From: Pseudomonas sp. PDM04 | GTDB lineage: Bacteria > Pseudomonadota > Gammaproteobacteria > Pseudomonadales > Pseudomonadaceae | Length of the DNA stretch: 64,000 bases | Reading direction: 5' to 3' | Assembly: GCF_014851765.1 (NCBI RefSeq) | Contig: NZ_JACVAI010000002.1 | Coordinates: 124,001-188,000 of the forward strand | In this document: positions 18,431 through 28,644 of the stretch, piece by piece | How positions within the stretch are numbered: the first letter of the stretch is position 1 | How the letters are laid out: each line of letters starts with the position of its first letter | Notes under the pieces: model-generated | What the model was told of the DNA's origin: nothing | Seen by the model: the letters and a program-made list of their open reading frames with translations, nothing else | The model's database searches: none | Program-made: the position numbers and the translations under genes

Positions 18431-20323
18431 ATGACAATAAGATCGCTACCCGCCCTTTCCCCTTTGACGCGTGCCGTGCAGGCGTTCGTGCTGGCGGGCT
18501 GCTTGACCCTGAGCACGGCCGGCCACGCCGCCAATGCCCCTGCCGCACCGACGCGCAACGTGACGTGGGAAGACATTGCCAACGACCACCTGACCACCAA
18601 AGACGTGCTGCAATACGGCATGGGCACCAACGCCCAGCGCTGGAGCCCGCTGGCCCAGGTCAACGACAAGAACGTGTTCAAGCTGACCCCGGCATGGTCC
18701 TATTCCTTCGGTGACGAGAAGCAGCGCGGCCAGGAATCCCAGGCCATTGTCAGCGACGGCGTGGTGTACGTCACCGGTTCCTACTCGCGGGTGTTCGCCC
18801 TCGACGCCAAGACCGGCCAACGCCTGTGGACCTACAACCATCGCCTGCCGGACAACATTCGCCCGTGCTGCGACGTGGTCAATCGCGGTGCGGCGATCTA
18901 TGGCGACAAGATCTATTTCGGCACCCTCGATGCGCGGGTGATCGCGCTGGACAAGAACACCGGCAAAGTGGTGTGGAACAAGAAGTTCGGCGACCACGCC
19001 GCCGGTTACACCATGACCGGCGCACCGGTGCTGATCAAGGACAAGACCAGCGGCAAGGTGCTGTTGATCCACGGCAGCTCCGGCGATGAGTTCGGCGTGG
19101 TCGGCCAGCTGTTTGCCCGCGACCCCGACACCGGTGACGAAGTGTGGATGCGGCCCTTCGTCGAAGGCCACATGGGCCGCCTGAACGGCAAGGACAGTAC
19201 GCCAACCGGCGACGTCAAGGCGCCGTCCTGGCCTAACGACCCCACCACCGAAACCGGTAAAGTCGAAGCCTGGAGCCACGGCGGCGGCGCCCCCTGGCAG
19301 AGCGCCAGTTTCGACGCAGAAACCAACACCATCATCGTCGGCGCCGGCAACCCCGGCCCGTGGAACACCTGGGCGCGCACCGCCAAGGATGGCAACCCGC
19401 ACGATTACGACAGCCTGTACACCTCCGGCCAGGTGGGCGTCGATCCCAGCACGGGTGAGGTGAAATGGTTCTACCAGCACACCCCCAACGATGCCTGGGA
19501 TTTCTCCGGCAACAACGAGCTGGTGCTGTTCGATTACAAGGACAAGGACGGCAAGACCGTCAAGGCCACCGGTCACGCCGACCGTAACGGCTTCTTCTAT
19601 GTGGTCGATCGCAACAACGGCAAGTTGCAGAACGCCTTCCCTTTCGTCGACAACATCACGTGGGCCAGCCACATCGACCTCAAGACCGGTCGCCCGGTCG
19701 AGAACGAAGGCCAGCGTCCGGCCAAACCCTTGCCCGGCGAAACCAAGGGCAAGCCGGTGGAAGTCTCGCCGCCGTTCCTCGGGGGCAAGAACTGGAACCC
19801 CATGGCGTACAGCCAGGACACCGGCCTGTTCTACATCCCGGGCAACCAGTGGAAAGAGGAATACTGGACCGAAGAAGTCAACTACAAGAAAGGCTCGGCC
19901 TACCTGGGCATGGGGTTCCGGATCAAGCGCATGTACGACGATCACGTCGGCACCCTGCGGGCGATGAACCCGACCACCGGCAAGGTGGTGTGGGAACACA
20001 AGGAGCACTTGCCGCTGTGGGCCGGCGTGCTGGCGACCAAGGGCAACCTGGTCTTCACCGGCACCGGCGATGGCTTCTTCAAGGCCTTCGATGCGAAAAC
20101 CGGCAAGGAGCTGTGGAAGTTCCAGACCGGCAGCGGCATCGTTTCGCCGCCGATCACCTGGGAACAGGATGGCGAGCAGTACATCGGCGTGACCGTCGGC
20201 TACGGCGGCGCCGTACCGCTGTGGGGCGGCGACATGGCCGAGCTGACCAAGCCGGTGGCACAGGGCGGGTCATTCTGGGTGTTCAAGATCCCGAGTTGGG
20301 ATAACAAAGTGGCGCAAAAATAA
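18431..20323 (+). CDS. pedE: Calcium-type PQQ alcohol dehydrogenase PedE (ExaA family)
   Basis: This periplasmic quinoprotein has 630 residues and a signal peptide ending near GHA-ANA (residues 31-35). The vicinal disulfide is Cys146-Cys147, metal ligands are Glu220 (GDEFG) and Asn307 (GAGNPGPW), and the catalytic Asp is 357. The residue two after the catalytic Asp is Ser359 (AWDFSG), as in ExaA, marking the calcium-dependent form. I start at the ATG at 18431 because it begins a clean signal peptide; an open frame reaching back to 18323 has no such feature. It is divergent from pedF. It oxidises primary alcohols and aldehydes in relatives. Confidence 0.95.
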   Translation: MTIRSLPALSPLTRAVQAFVLAGCLTLSTAGHAANAPAAPTRNVTWEDIANDHLTTKDVLQYGMGTNAQRWSPLAQVNDKNVFKLTPAWSYSFGDEKQRGQESQAIVSDGVVYVTGSYSRVFALDAKTGQRLWTYNHRLPDNIRPCCDVVNRGAAIYGDKIYFGTLDARVIALDKNTGKVVWNKKFGDHAAGYTMTGAPVLIKDKTSGKVLLIHGSSGDEFGVVGQLFARDPDTGDEVWMRPFVEGHMGRLNGKDSTPTGDVKAPSWPNDPTTETGKVEAWSHGGGAPWQSASFDAETNTIIVGAGNPGPWNTWARTAKDGNPHDYDSLYTSGQVGVDPSTGEVKWFYQHTPNDAWDFSGNNELVLFDYKDKDGKTVKATGHADRNGFFYVVDRNNGKLQNAFPFVDNITWASHIDLKTGRPVENEGQRPAKPLPGETKGKPVEVSPPFLGGKNWNPMAYSQDTGLFYIPGNQWKEEYWTEEVNYKKGSAYLGMGFRIKRMYDDHVGTLRAMNPTTGKVVWEHKEHLPLWAGVLATKGNLVFTGTGDGFFKAFDAKTGKELWKFQTGSGIVSPPITWEQDGEQYIGVTVGYGGAVPLWGGDMAELTKPVAQGGSFWVFKIPSWDNKVAQK

Positions 20324-20351
20324 ACCACCGCCCCATCCACCCCCGGCCTCT

Positions 20352-20433
20352 GTGGGAACGAGCCTGCTCGCGATGACTGCCTGACATCCAGCGTTGAAGG
20401 GACTGGCCTCATCGCGAGCAGGCCCGCTCCCAC
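20352..20433. repeat. Inverted REP pair
   Basis: Copies at 20352-20374 (GGGAACG variant) and 20411-20433 (GGCCCGCTCC variant) face each other between pedE and the pentapeptide-repeat gene. Confidence 0.83.
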
Positions 20434-20454
20434 AAGGCCACCCGGAGACCCGCC

Positions 20455-21102
20455 ATGAAATGCCTGCCGCTACTCCTTCTATTGAGCATCGCCACGGCTT
20501 ACGCCGACGACGGCGACGACACCCCACTGATCATCAACGGCTGCACCCTCGCCGAACATAGCCAGTGCCCCGGCGCCAACCTCAGGGGCGCCAACCTGAG
20601 CAATCAGGATCTGCGGGGCATGAACCTCAGCGGCGCCGACCTGCGCGAGGCCGACCTGCGTCATGCCCGCCTGGACCTGGCCAACCTGGAAAAAGCCCGG
20701 CTGCAAGGCGCCAATCTCAGCCGCGCCAGCCTGCAACAAAGCAATGCGCGCCTGGCGGATTTCAGCGGTGCCAACCTGATGGCCATCCAGGGCTGGGGCC
20801 TGTTCGCCCAGGGTGCGCAGTTCCAGGACGCCAACCTCAGCGCCGCCTACCTGCAGTTCGCCAGGCTATCCGGCGCCAGACTGCACAATGCCAACCTGCG
20901 GGCAGCCGACCTGGAGATGACCTGGTTGAGCAAGGCCGACCTCAAGGGCGCCCGTCTCGACGACGCCAACCTGCAGGAAGCCAAGTTCGGTGAAAGCAAC
21001 CTCGAACAGGCCAACCTCAGCGGCTCGCGCCAGCATTACGCGAACTTTCAGGACGCGAACATGGAGGGGTGTTCGGGGTGTCCGACGACCTGGGACAAAT
21101 AA
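20455..21102 (+). CDS. Exported pentapeptide-repeat protein of the ped cluster
   Basis: This 215-residue protein has a signal peptide (MKCLPLLLLLSIATAYA). From about residue 38 to 205 it is built of A(N/D)LXX pentapeptides (GANLRGANLSNQDLRGMNLSGADLR type), which fold as a right-handed quadrilateral helix. Cys pairs flank the repeats: GCTLAEHSQCPG before and EGCSGCPTTW after, the latter a CxxC. A homologous gene lies next to pedE in P. putida. Function unknown; periplasmic scaffold or partner of a quinoprotein is a guess. Confidence 0.85.
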   Translation: MKCLPLLLLLSIATAYADDGDDTPLIINGCTLAEHSQCPGANLRGANLSNQDLRGMNLSGADLREADLRHARLDLANLEKARLQGANLSRASLQQSNARLADFSGANLMAIQGWGLFAQGAQFQDANLSAAYLQFARLSGARLHNANLRAADLEMTWLSKADLKGARLDDANLQEAKFGESNLEQANLSGSRQHYANFQDANMEGCSGCPTTWDK

Positions 21103-21125
21103 CCCAATGCAGCGCCCTGGACGGT

Positions 21126-21222
21126 GTGGGAGCGAGCTTGCTCGCGATGGGTGCGAAGGCTAACGTTGGCACCTGACACGCTGCGTTGCTCCCAGTAGCA
21201 TCGCGAGCAGGCTCGCTCCCAC
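21126..21222. repeat. Inverted REP pair
   Basis: Copies at 21126-21148 (AGCTTGCTCG form) and 21200-21222 (canonical) lie between the convergent ends of the pentapeptide-repeat gene and pedR2. Confidence 0.85.
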
Positions 21223-21240
21223 CGGGGGATAGCTCGGCGC

Positions 21241-21873
21241 TCACCCCGCCTTGCGCACCACCCCCAGGTCAATCCCCAAATGCACCAGCTCGGCGTGGGA
21301 ACTGACCTGCAGTTTGCTCTTGAGCAAGGTCAGGTGATTGGAAACGGTCTTGCTGCTGATGCTCAGCTGTTCGGCAATCAGCCGGGCCGGGGTGCCCTTG
21401 GCGAGCATGACGAAGATCTCCAGCTCCCGTTGGGTCATGCTCTGCAAGCGCGGGTCCTCCTGTTGCGGGTTGCAGGCCAGTTGGGTGGCCAGCGGCTGCT
21501 CGATGTAGGCATGCCCGGCGAGGACGCGCCGCACGGCTTCGATCAGCACGTGCGGCGCCGAACTCTTGGTCAGGTAGCCTGACGCCCCGGCGTCCAGTAC
21601 CTGGCGCACCAATGGCAGTTCGTCGTGCATGCTGAAGAACAGCACGCGCAGTTGCGGCAGGCGCTGGCGCAAGCGGCGGGTGGTTTCCAGCCCGCTGATG
21701 CCCGGCAGGCCGAAATCCATGATCACCAGGTTCGGCACCGCTTCCTGGACCCTGGCCAGCGCTTCCTCGCCCGTCGCCGCTTCACGCACTTGCATCGCCG
21801 GCAGCAGCGCCCGCAACAGGCTCGCGTAGCCCTGGCGGACCACCGCATGGTCATCGACCAGCAGAATATTCAT
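21241..21873 (-). CDS. pedR2: NarL/LuxR-type response regulator PedR2
   Basis: This 210-residue regulator has an N-terminal receiver with acidic pair Asp7-Asp8, phospho-acceptor Asp53 (IMDFGLPG) and the conserved Lys in SGYLTKSSAP. The C-terminal LuxR helix-turn-helix reads MTQRELEIFVMLAKGTPARLIAEQL then SSKTVSNHLTLLKSKL. The ATG at 21873 is the start; a longer open frame upstream is the shadow of the kinase. It overlaps pedS2 by ATGA. In P. putida PedS2/PedR2 carries the lanthanide signal that switches from PedE to PedH; position and family match. Confidence 0.9.
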   Translation of the reverse strand: MNILLVDDHAVVRQGYASLLRALLPAMQVREAATGEEALARVQEAVPNLVIMDFGLPGISGLETTRRLRQRLPQLRVLFFSMHDELPLVRQVLDAGASGYLTKSSAPHVLIEAVRRVLAGHAYIEQPLATQLACNPQQEDPRLQSMTQRELEIFVMLAKGTPARLIAEQLSISSKTVSNHLTLLKSKLQVSSHAELVHLGIDLGVVRKAG

Positions 21874-23132
21874 GACACCTCCAAAGGCACGTTCAAGGCC
21901 AGCGCCCAACCGGCACCGGGTCGGCTGATGATGCGCAGTTCCCCACCCAGGCTGCGGGCGCGCTCGAACATCGAGTACAGGCCGACACCCGGCCGCTGGG
22001 GTTGCTGCGCACCGCAGCCGTTGTCGCGGATCAGTAGCCGCCAATGCCCGCCACGCTGGCCCAGGTGCACCCGTACCCGGCTGGCGTCGGCGTGGCGGGC
22101 GATGTTGGTCAAGGCTTCCTGCAAAAGGCGGTAAAGGTGGGTCTTGTCCGGCGCGGACAACGTCGGCAATTGCGCGCTGACCCGTAACCGGCAATCGATG
22201 CCCTGGCGCGCCTGCCATTGTTCCACCAGCAGGCCCAGGGCTTCGGCCAGCGGCAAGTGCTGCAGGACCACCGGGTACAGATCGCGGACCAGCGCCCGGA
22301 ACCCCTGCTGCAAGTGTTCGCAATTGTGTTCCAGTTCGCGCACCGTGCGCGCTACCACCTCGGGCTGATCCGCTACCAGCGGTAACAGGCAGGCCTGGGC
22401 GCGAATGCCCGCCAGGTATTGGCCGAGGTCGTCGTGTAGGGTCTGCGCCAGCTGCGTGCGTTCCTGCTCCTGCAAGGCCAGCAGGGTCTGGGTCAATCGG
22501 GTGTTGTCGGCCCGCGCCTGTTCCAGGGCATCGGTCATCTGGTTGAAATGCATCGCCAGTTGCCGCGCTTCCGGCACACCTTGCGCACGCAGGCGCACCT
22601 TGAGCTGACCGCCGGACACCTGCTGCAACGCGTGCAGCAAATCGTCGAGCAGGCCCAGGCCCCGGCGCACGGCCCAGCGAATGGTCAACAGGCTCAACAG
22701 CAACGCCAGCGCGCACAGGCCCAGCAGCTGTTGCAGGGAGTCCCAGACTTCGTCGATTTCATCCCGGGGATCGACGGCGATCTGCACGCGACGACCATCC
22801 TGCACATCCAGGACCTGCGCACGCTGCCGGGCCTCGGCAAACAACAGCTGCCCGAGCCAGGCGTCGAGGTCGTCCTGCACCGGCGCGGTGGCCGTCTCGC
22901 CTGGCTGCAACCAGCGCACCCGCACATGGCGCAGGCTTTGTGTCAGCCGGGGTTGCAGGCTGGCAGGGTCGCGCTCGGCGGTTTCGCTCAGGTAATGCAC
23001 CACGGCCTCGGCCGATTGCAGTTCACGCTCCACGTCCGCCAGCGCCTGGTGCACCAGCAACGCCATGCACGCCAGGGTCACCAGGGTGAAAAACCCGCAG
23101 ACCCAGAGGTTGATTCGCCACAGCGCCGACAT
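21870..23132 (-). CDS. pedS2: NarX-type sensor histidine kinase PedS2
   Basis: This 420-residue membrane kinase has TM1 (about 8-29), a periplasmic domain of roughly 100 residues, TM2 (about 134-152), a HAMP-like linker, and a HPK7-type H-box TLHDDLGQYLAGIRAQA with His233. A compact HATPase (RDNGCGAQQ, GVGLYSMFERA) closes it. I start at the ATG at 23132 (MSALWRINLW), which gives a proper TM1. The 162-base longer frame has no membrane signal and overlaps a better small gene on the same strand. The periplasmic loop is a candidate site for sensing the metal state. Confidence 0.88.
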   Translation of the reverse strand: MSALWRINLWVCGFFTLVTLACMALLVHQALADVERELQSAEAVVHYLSETAERDPASLQPRLTQSLRHVRVRWLQPGETATAPVQDDLDAWLGQLLFAEARQRAQVLDVQDGRRVQIAVDPRDEIDEVWDSLQQLLGLCALALLLSLLTIRWAVRRGLGLLDDLLHALQQVSGGQLKVRLRAQGVPEARQLAMHFNQMTDALEQARADNTRLTQTLLALQEQERTQLAQTLHDDLGQYLAGIRAQACLLPLVADQPEVVARTVRELEHNCEHLQQGFRALVRDLYPVVLQHLPLAEALGLLVEQWQARQGIDCRLRVSAQLPTLSAPDKTHLYRLLQEALTNIARHADASRVRVHLGQRGGHWRLLIRDNGCGAQQPQRPGVGLYSMFERARSLGGELRIISRPGAGWALALNVPLEVS

Positions 23133-23134
23133 GC

Positions 23135-23257
23135 CTAACGCCCCGGAATCGCAGGCGCGACGTGCAGCGGCGCGGGACGCGGGCCGTGCAGCTTGTCGAC
23201 GCCGATCAGGCTCAGGATCAGTAGCAACGGCAGCAGCAACGCCTTGAGAATGCGCAT
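23135..23257 (-). CDS. Small hydrophobic peptide gene (40 codons) heading the pedS2-pedR2 operon
   Basis: An ATG at 23257 opens a 40-residue frame ending at a TAG two bases before the pedS2 start. Just upstream of the ATG lies GGAGGAGATTGAAC, a near-perfect ribosome binding site and the strongest in this region; pedS2 itself has no such site. The peptide starts MRILKALLLPLLLILSLIG (positive N-terminus, one hydrophobic segment of about 16 residues) and continues with a Pro-rich periplasmic-looking tail, VDKLHGPRPAPLHVAPAIPG. It would be a single-span membrane or secreted peptide co-translated with PedS2. I do not recognise a family. Role in sensing is inference from position. Confidence 0.72.
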   Translation of the reverse strand: MRILKALLLPLLLILSLIGVDKLHGPRPAPLHVAPAIPGR

Positions 23258-23324
23258 GTTCAATCTCCTCCAGGGTGATGGCCGTTAAGTCCATGCTAAA
23301 ACCGCGCCGCCCGAGATGAGTTAC

Positions 23325-23334
23325 TACCTTGGTA
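23325..23334. promoter_or_regulatory. Candidate ped-regulon box between the pedS2 operon and pedA1
   Basis: TACCTTGGTA, a consensus match with flanking TTAC and CTG, is 80 bases upstream of pedA1 and 68 upstream of the small peptide gene. A weaker copy, CCCGTTGGTA (7/10), lies at 23339-23348, and a half-site TACTTT begins exactly 22 bp after the first box. Confidence 0.55.
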
Positions 23335-23413
23335 CTGCCCCGTTGGTACTTTCTGCATATTTCCTCTACTTCCCGGGCTTCCTATGCTGGCGCTACCTGT
23401 AACGGAGTGCCTT

Positions 23414-24598
23414 ATGCGCCAGCTTGCCCCTTACGCCCTGATCTACCTGCTGGCGATTGCCTGCGCCGCCGGGCTGGCGACCCGCAGCCAGGCCGCCGAC
23501 GCGCCGCTACAGGTGCAGATCGGCTACCTGGGTTATCGCCCTGATCCAGGCCCGCTGCTGTCGAACATCATTCCCGAACCGACGGACGCCGGGCTGCGCG
23601 GTGCCGAACTGGCGATCACCGACAGCAACAGCACCGGGCGATTCCTCAATCACAGCTACAGCCTGGTCGCCGCCAGCGTCGACAGCCCACAGGCCTTGCT
23701 CGACGCCGCGAAGGCGCAGCATGCCCAGGGCCTGCGCCTGTTCGTGGTCAATGCGCCGGTAGACAGCCTGCGCCAACTCAGCGCTGCGCTGCCCGACAGC
23801 CTGCTGTTCAATGCCGGCAGCCCGGACGACGCCGTGCGCACCCGCGACTGCCTGCCGAACGTGCTGCACACGCTGCCGAGCCGGGCAATGCTGGCCGATG
23901 CGCTGGCGCAGTTCCTGGTGGTGCGCAAATGGCAGAAGGCGCTGTTGATCGTCGGCCCGACCGCAGACGATCAAGCCTACGCCGCCGCCCTGCGCCGGGC
24001 GGCGAAACGCTTCGGCCTGCAACTGGTGGCAGAGAAGGCCTGGCGTTTCGACAACGACCAGCGCCGCAGCGCCCAGGCCGACATGCCGCTGTTCACCCAG
24101 ACCGCCGAATACGACGTGGTACTGGTGGCCGATGAACGCGGCGACTTTGGCGAATACGTGCCCTACCAGACCTGGTACCCGCGGCCGGTCGCCGGCACCC
24201 AGGGCCTGACCCCGGTCGGCTGGCACAAGAGCGTCGAGACCTTCGGTGCCGCGCAATTGCAGAAGCGCTTCGAAGCCCTGAGCGGGCGTTGGATGAATGA
24301 TCGCGATTTCGCCGCATGGATGGCCGTGCGCAGCATCGCCAGCGCCGTGAGCAAGCTGCGCCAGACCGATCCGATGGCAATCCGCGACCTGCAAATCAGC
24401 GATCAATTGCCCCTCGACGGTTTCAAGGGTCGCAAGCTCAGCTATCGCCCGTGGAACGGCGAGTTGCGCCAGCCGATCCCGATCGTGCAGCCGCGGGCGC
24501 TGGTCAGCACTTCGCCCCAGGACGGCTTCCTGCACCCCTTCAACGAAATGGACAGCCTGGGCTACGACAAGCCCGAGGTCAGTTGCCGGTTTCCCTGA
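23414..24598 (+). CDS. pedA1: Periplasmic binding protein PedA1 of the PedA1A2BC system
   Basis: This 394-residue exported protein has signal sequence MRQLAPYALIYLLAIACAAGLATRSQAA. It has the type I periplasmic binding fold used for branched-chain amino acids and amides: QVQIGYLGYRPD, then QKALLIVGPTADDQAYAAALRRAAKRFG in the hinge region. GGAG seven bases before the ATG at 23414 supports the start. It opens a four-gene operon matching the P. putida system needed for growth at low rare-earth supply. The transported species is not proven. Confidence 0.85.
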   Translation: MRQLAPYALIYLLAIACAAGLATRSQAADAPLQVQIGYLGYRPDPGPLLSNIIPEPTDAGLRGAELAITDSNSTGRFLNHSYSLVAASVDSPQALLDAAKAQHAQGLRLFVVNAPVDSLRQLSAALPDSLLFNAGSPDDAVRTRDCLPNVLHTLPSRAMLADALAQFLVVRKWQKALLIVGPTADDQAYAAALRRAAKRFGLQLVAEKAWRFDNDQRRSAQADMPLFTQTAEYDVVLVADERGDFGEYVPYQTWYPRPVAGTQGLTPVGWHKSVETFGAAQLQKRFEALSGRWMNDRDFAAWMAVRSIASAVSKLRQTDPMAIRDLQISDQLPLDGFKGRKLSYRPWNGELRQPIPIVQPRALVSTSPQDGFLHPFNEMDSLGYDKPEVSCRFP

Positions 24599-24638
24599 TC
24601 TGGCCCTACACGACAACCACAACAAAAAGGAACACGTC

Positions 24639-25594
24639 ATGCGCCGCACCCTGCTTTCCTGCGCCCTGCTCCTCGCCGCCGGGCACGCCGCGGCCAGCAC
24701 CGCCTGGGTCTCCAACGAGAAGGACAACAACCTCAGCCTGATCGACATGCAGACCCTGCAGGTCATCGACACCCTGCCCGTCGGCCAGCGCCCTCGGGGC
24801 CTGCTGCTGTCCCACGACAACACGCTGCTGTACATCTGCGCCAGCGACTCGGATCGGGTGCAGGTGATGGACGTGGCCACCCGCAAGATCATCAAGGAAC
24901 TGCCCTCGGGCAAGGACCCCGAGCAATTTGCCCTGCACCCGAACAATCGCTGGCTCTACGTTTCCAACGAGGACGATGCGCTGGTGACGGTGATCGACAC
25001 CGAAACCTCGAAAGTGCTGGGCCAGATCAACGTCGGCGTCGAGCCCGAAGGCATGGCCGTCAGCCCCGACGGCAAATGGGCGGTGAACACCAGCGAAACC
25101 ACCAACATGCTGCACTGGATCGACACCAGCACCCAGACCCTGGCCGACAGCACCCTGGTGGATCAACGTCCGCGCTTCGTCGAATTTTCGCCCGATGGCA
25201 CCCGGCTCTGGGCCTCGGCGGAAATCGGTGGCACGGTGACCGTCCTCGACGTGGCCAGCCGGCAGATCCTCAAGACGCTGACCTTCCAGATCAAGGGTGT
25301 GCACCCGGACAAGGTGCAACCGGTGGGCGTCAAGCTCAGCGCCGACGGCAAATATGCGTTCGTCGCGCTCGGCCCGGCCAATCATGTCGCGGTGATCGAT
25401 GCGAAAACCTACGAGATTCTCGATTACCTGCTGGTCGGACGCCGTGTGTGGCAGATGGCGTTCACCCCGGATCAGAAGCAGTTGCTGGCGACCAACGGGG
25501 TCAGTGGTGACGTTTCCGTGATCGACGTCGACAGCCTCAAGGTGATCAAGTCGGTCAAGGTCGGGCGCTACCCTTGGGGCGTGGTGGTGACGCC

Positions 25595-25598
<4 letters not shown>
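24639..25598 (+). CDS. pedA2: Periplasmic YVTN-type beta-propeller protein PedA2
   Basis: This 319-residue exported protein (signal MRRTLLSCALLLAAGHAAA) is made of YVTN/NHL-like repeats: WVSNEKDNNLSLIDMQTL, LYICASDSDRVQVMDVATRK, LYVSNEDDALVTVIDTETSK, and so on, probably seven blades. It lies between the binding protein and ATPase of the Ped ABC system, and AAAGGAA precedes the ATG. Such propellers bind partners or metals in the periplasm; its exact task is unknown. Confidence 0.87.
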
Positions 25599-26322
<724 letters not shown>

Positions 26323-26326
<4 letters not shown>

Positions 26327-27114
26327 ACGCTTACTGGCAATGCTTCAGCGGCATCGTGCTGCGCGAATGGTTGCGCTTCGTGTTGCAACGCACGCGGTTC
26401 CTCAGTGCACTGGTGCGGCCCCTGCTGTGGTTGCTGGTGTTCGCCGCCGGTTTTCGTGCGGCGCTTGGCATCGCGATCATCGAGCCGTACGACACCTACA
26501 TTCCCTATGAGGTCTACATCATCCCGGGCCTGGCCTGCATGATCCTGCTGTTCAACGGCATGCAGGGCTCGCTGTCGATGGTGTACGACCGGGAAATGGG
26601 CAGCATGCGCGTGTTGCTCACCAGCCCCCTGCCCCGCACCTTTCTGCTGTGCAGCAAGCTGTTGGCCACTTCGCTGATTTCGCTGTTGCAGGTGTACGCA
26701 TTCCTGGCGATTGCCTGGGTCTACGGCGTGCAACCTCCGGCATTGGGGCTGTTGATCGCCTTGCCGGCGCTGTTGCTGGTGGCATTGATGCTCAGTGCCC
26801 TGGGGCTGCTGCTGTCGAACGCGATCCGCCAACTGGAGAACTTTGCCGGCGTGATGAATTTCGTGATCTTCCCGCTGTTTTTCCTCTCCTCGGCCTTGTA
26901 TCCGCTGTGGAAGATGCGCGAGGCGAGCGAGTGGCTGTATGGGTTGTGCGCGTTGAACCCGTTCACTCACGCCGTGGAACTGGTGCGCTTTGCCCTGTAT
27001 GAACGGTTCAACCCTCTGGCGCTGGCGGCGTGCACTGGCCTGACGCTGCTGTTTACCCTGCTCGCGGTGCTGACCTTCAATCCGCAGCACGCGGCGTTGC
27101 GTAAGGCCGGCTGA
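26323..27114 (+). CDS. pedC: ABC-2 type permease PedC
   Basis: This 263-residue permease has six hydrophobic helices and ABC-2 landmarks: YEVYIIPGLACMILLFNGMQG, YDREMGSMRVLLTSPLPR and the late LYPLWKMREASEWLYGLCALNPFTHAVELVR. It partners with PedB. ABC-2 permeases are usually exporters, so the system may export a metal-binding compound or work in envelope organisation; uptake of rare earths by it is indirect evidence from P. putida. Confidence 0.9.
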
Positions 27115-27130
27115 CATCCCCATGCCCCTT

Positions 27131-27208
27131 GTGGGCGAGCCTGCTGGCGTCGCAACAGTCAGTACAAGTCGACTGACAGTCCGCTATTGCGAGCAGGCTC
27201 GCTCCCAC
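27131..27208. repeat. Degenerate and canonical REP copies
   Basis: A shortened copy at 27131-27151 faces a nearly canonical inverted copy at 27186-27208 in the gap after pedC. Confidence 0.75.
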
Positions 27209-27343
27209 AGAAAACCGCGTCATTCAGGCGCATCTCAATCCGGCCAAATTACGACTTTAGTACTGGTTTCACCTGTCTATCGTCGCATTTCCAACGCACC
27301 GCGACTGGCATGTAATGGGCTCATAACTATAAGGACCGAACCC

Positions 27344-27907
27344 ATGCCGCATGCCCGACGTCGCCTGCTGTGCCCTGCCCTGGCCCTGGCCCTGCTCTCG
27401 CTGAGCCTGTTGTCGGGTGCCGCGCAAGCCGAAACGGCACTGTTCTCCTCCGAGGGTTATCGCATCGGCCTGTACCGCAGCCCGACACCCGCGCAAGCCG
27501 AGGGCGCCACCCTGATCGACACCCAGTCCCTGCAGGCGCTGTTGAGCCAGACGCCACGGCCGGTGCTGATCGACGTCTACCGTCGACAATGGTTGCAGGG
27601 CCGATTCATCGAGGACCAGCCCCATGAGAACTTGCCCGGCAGCCACTGGCTGGCCAACACCGGCGACGGTGACCTGGCGCCCGACTGGCAGGCCTATTTC
27701 AGCCGACACCTGGATAAACTCACCGCCGGCAACCGGCGGCAGCCGCTGGTTTTCTACTGTCGCTCCGATTGCTGGTTGAGCTGGAACGCGGTCAAGCGCG
27801 CGGCCTCGATGGGCTACCAGACACTGTATTGGTATCGCGATGGTCTGGATGCGTGGCAAGCGGCGAACCTGCCCGTGACACCTGCTCAGCCGGAGCCCTT
27901 TCCCTGA
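27344..27907 (+). CDS. PQQ-dependent catabolism-associated CXXCW-type rhodanese-like protein
   Basis: This 187-residue exported protein (signal ending GAAQA) has a rhodanese-like core. The active region VFYCRSDCWLSWNAVKRA holds two Cys followed by Trp, the feature that names the family, here with three residues between the Cys. PVLIDVYRRQW and ENLPGSHWLANTG are also family-typical. The position between pedC and pedR1 matches P. putida. With the SoxYZ-like carrier and MBL hydrolase it suggests periplasmic sulfur or thiol chemistry serving the quinoproteins, which is inference. Confidence 0.82.
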   Translation: MPHARRRLLCPALALALLSLSLLSGAAQAETALFSSEGYRIGLYRSPTPAQAEGATLIDTQSLQALLSQTPRPVLIDVYRRQWLQGRFIEDQPHENLPGSHWLANTGDGDLAPDWQAYFSRHLDKLTAGNRRQPLVFYCRSDCWLSWNAVKRAASMGYQTLYWYRDGLDAWQAANLPVTPAQPEPFP

Positions 27908-27963
27908 GCTTTACGCCAGCGTGTTGTTGCCACACCATAACGAAAATAATGAGGTGAAAGGCT

Positions 27964-28629
27964 ATGTACAAAATTCTGATTGCCGACGATCACCCGCTGT
28001 TTCGCGAAGCCATTCACAACGTCATCAGCGATGGTTTCCCCGGCAGTGAGGTCATGGAAACCGCCGACCTCGACAGCGCCCTGGCGCTGACCGAAGCGCA
28101 CGACGACCTGGACCTGATCCTGCTCGACCTGAACATGCCTGGGATGCACGGTCTCAACGGCCTGATCAACCTGCGCAACGAGGCGCCGACGATTCCCGTG
28201 GTGATCGTGTCCGCCGAACAGGACAAGCAGATCGTGCTGCAAGCCATCACCTACGGCGCCGTGGGTTTCATTACCAAGTCCTCGCCGCGCCTGCAAATGA
28301 CCGATGCCATCCAGCAGATCCTCAATGGCAACGTGTATTTGCCGCCGGACATCATCCGCACGCAAAAAAGCAGCACCCACCGGCGGATGAACGACACCCC
28401 GAGCTTCCCGCCCGAGCTGCTCCAGGCCCTCACCCGCAAGCAGCTCCTGGTGCTGGAACGCATGACCAAGGGCGAGTCGAACAAACAGATCGCCTACACC
28501 CTGGAAATCGCCGAAACCACGGTCAAGGCCCACGTGTCGGCGATCCTGCGCAAACTCAATGTGCACAACCGGGTCCAGGCGATCCTGAGTGCCGGGGACA
28601 TTGATTTCGGGTCCTATCTGCGGCGCTAG
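27964..28629 (+). CDS. pedR1: NarL/LuxR-type response regulator PedR1 (ErbR/AgmR)
   Basis: This 221-residue regulator has receiver acidic pair Asp8-Asp9, phospho-acceptor Asp55 ([11 protein letters not shown]), conserved FITKSSP, and a LuxR helix-turn-helix ([43 protein letters not shown]). It matches ErbR/AgmR, the activator of exaA and pqq genes in P. aeruginosa and of pedE in P. putida. ATGAGGTGAAAG precedes the ATG as ribosome binding site. Probable partner is the convergent kinase PedS1. Confidence 0.9.
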   Translation: MYKILIADDHPLFREAIHNVISDGFPGSEVMETADLDSALALTEAHDDLDLILLDLNMPGMHGLNGLINLRNEAPTIPVVIVSAEQDKQIVLQAITYGAVGFITKSSPRLQMTDAIQQILNGNVYLPPDIIRTQKSSTHRRMNDTPSFPPELLQALTRKQLLVLERMTKGESNKQIAYTLEIAETTVKAHVSAILRKLNVHNRVQAILSAGDIDFGSYLRR

Positions 28630-28644
28630 GAACGAGGCGCGGCT

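Noticed and set aside
21874..22716. N-terminal extension of pedR2 giving a 491-residue protein
   Set aside because: The extra part is the out-of-frame shadow of pedS2 (Arg/Pro/Ala-rich); the ATG at 21873 gives a standard receiver start and ATGA coupling.
23133..23294. Longer pedS2 start at 23294
   Set aside because: The added residues have no membrane signal, no ribosome site, and overlap the better supported small peptide gene in another frame.
27250..27275. Box-like TTAGTACTGG upstream of the CXXCW gene
   Set aside because: Only a half-site of the island box; too weak to count.
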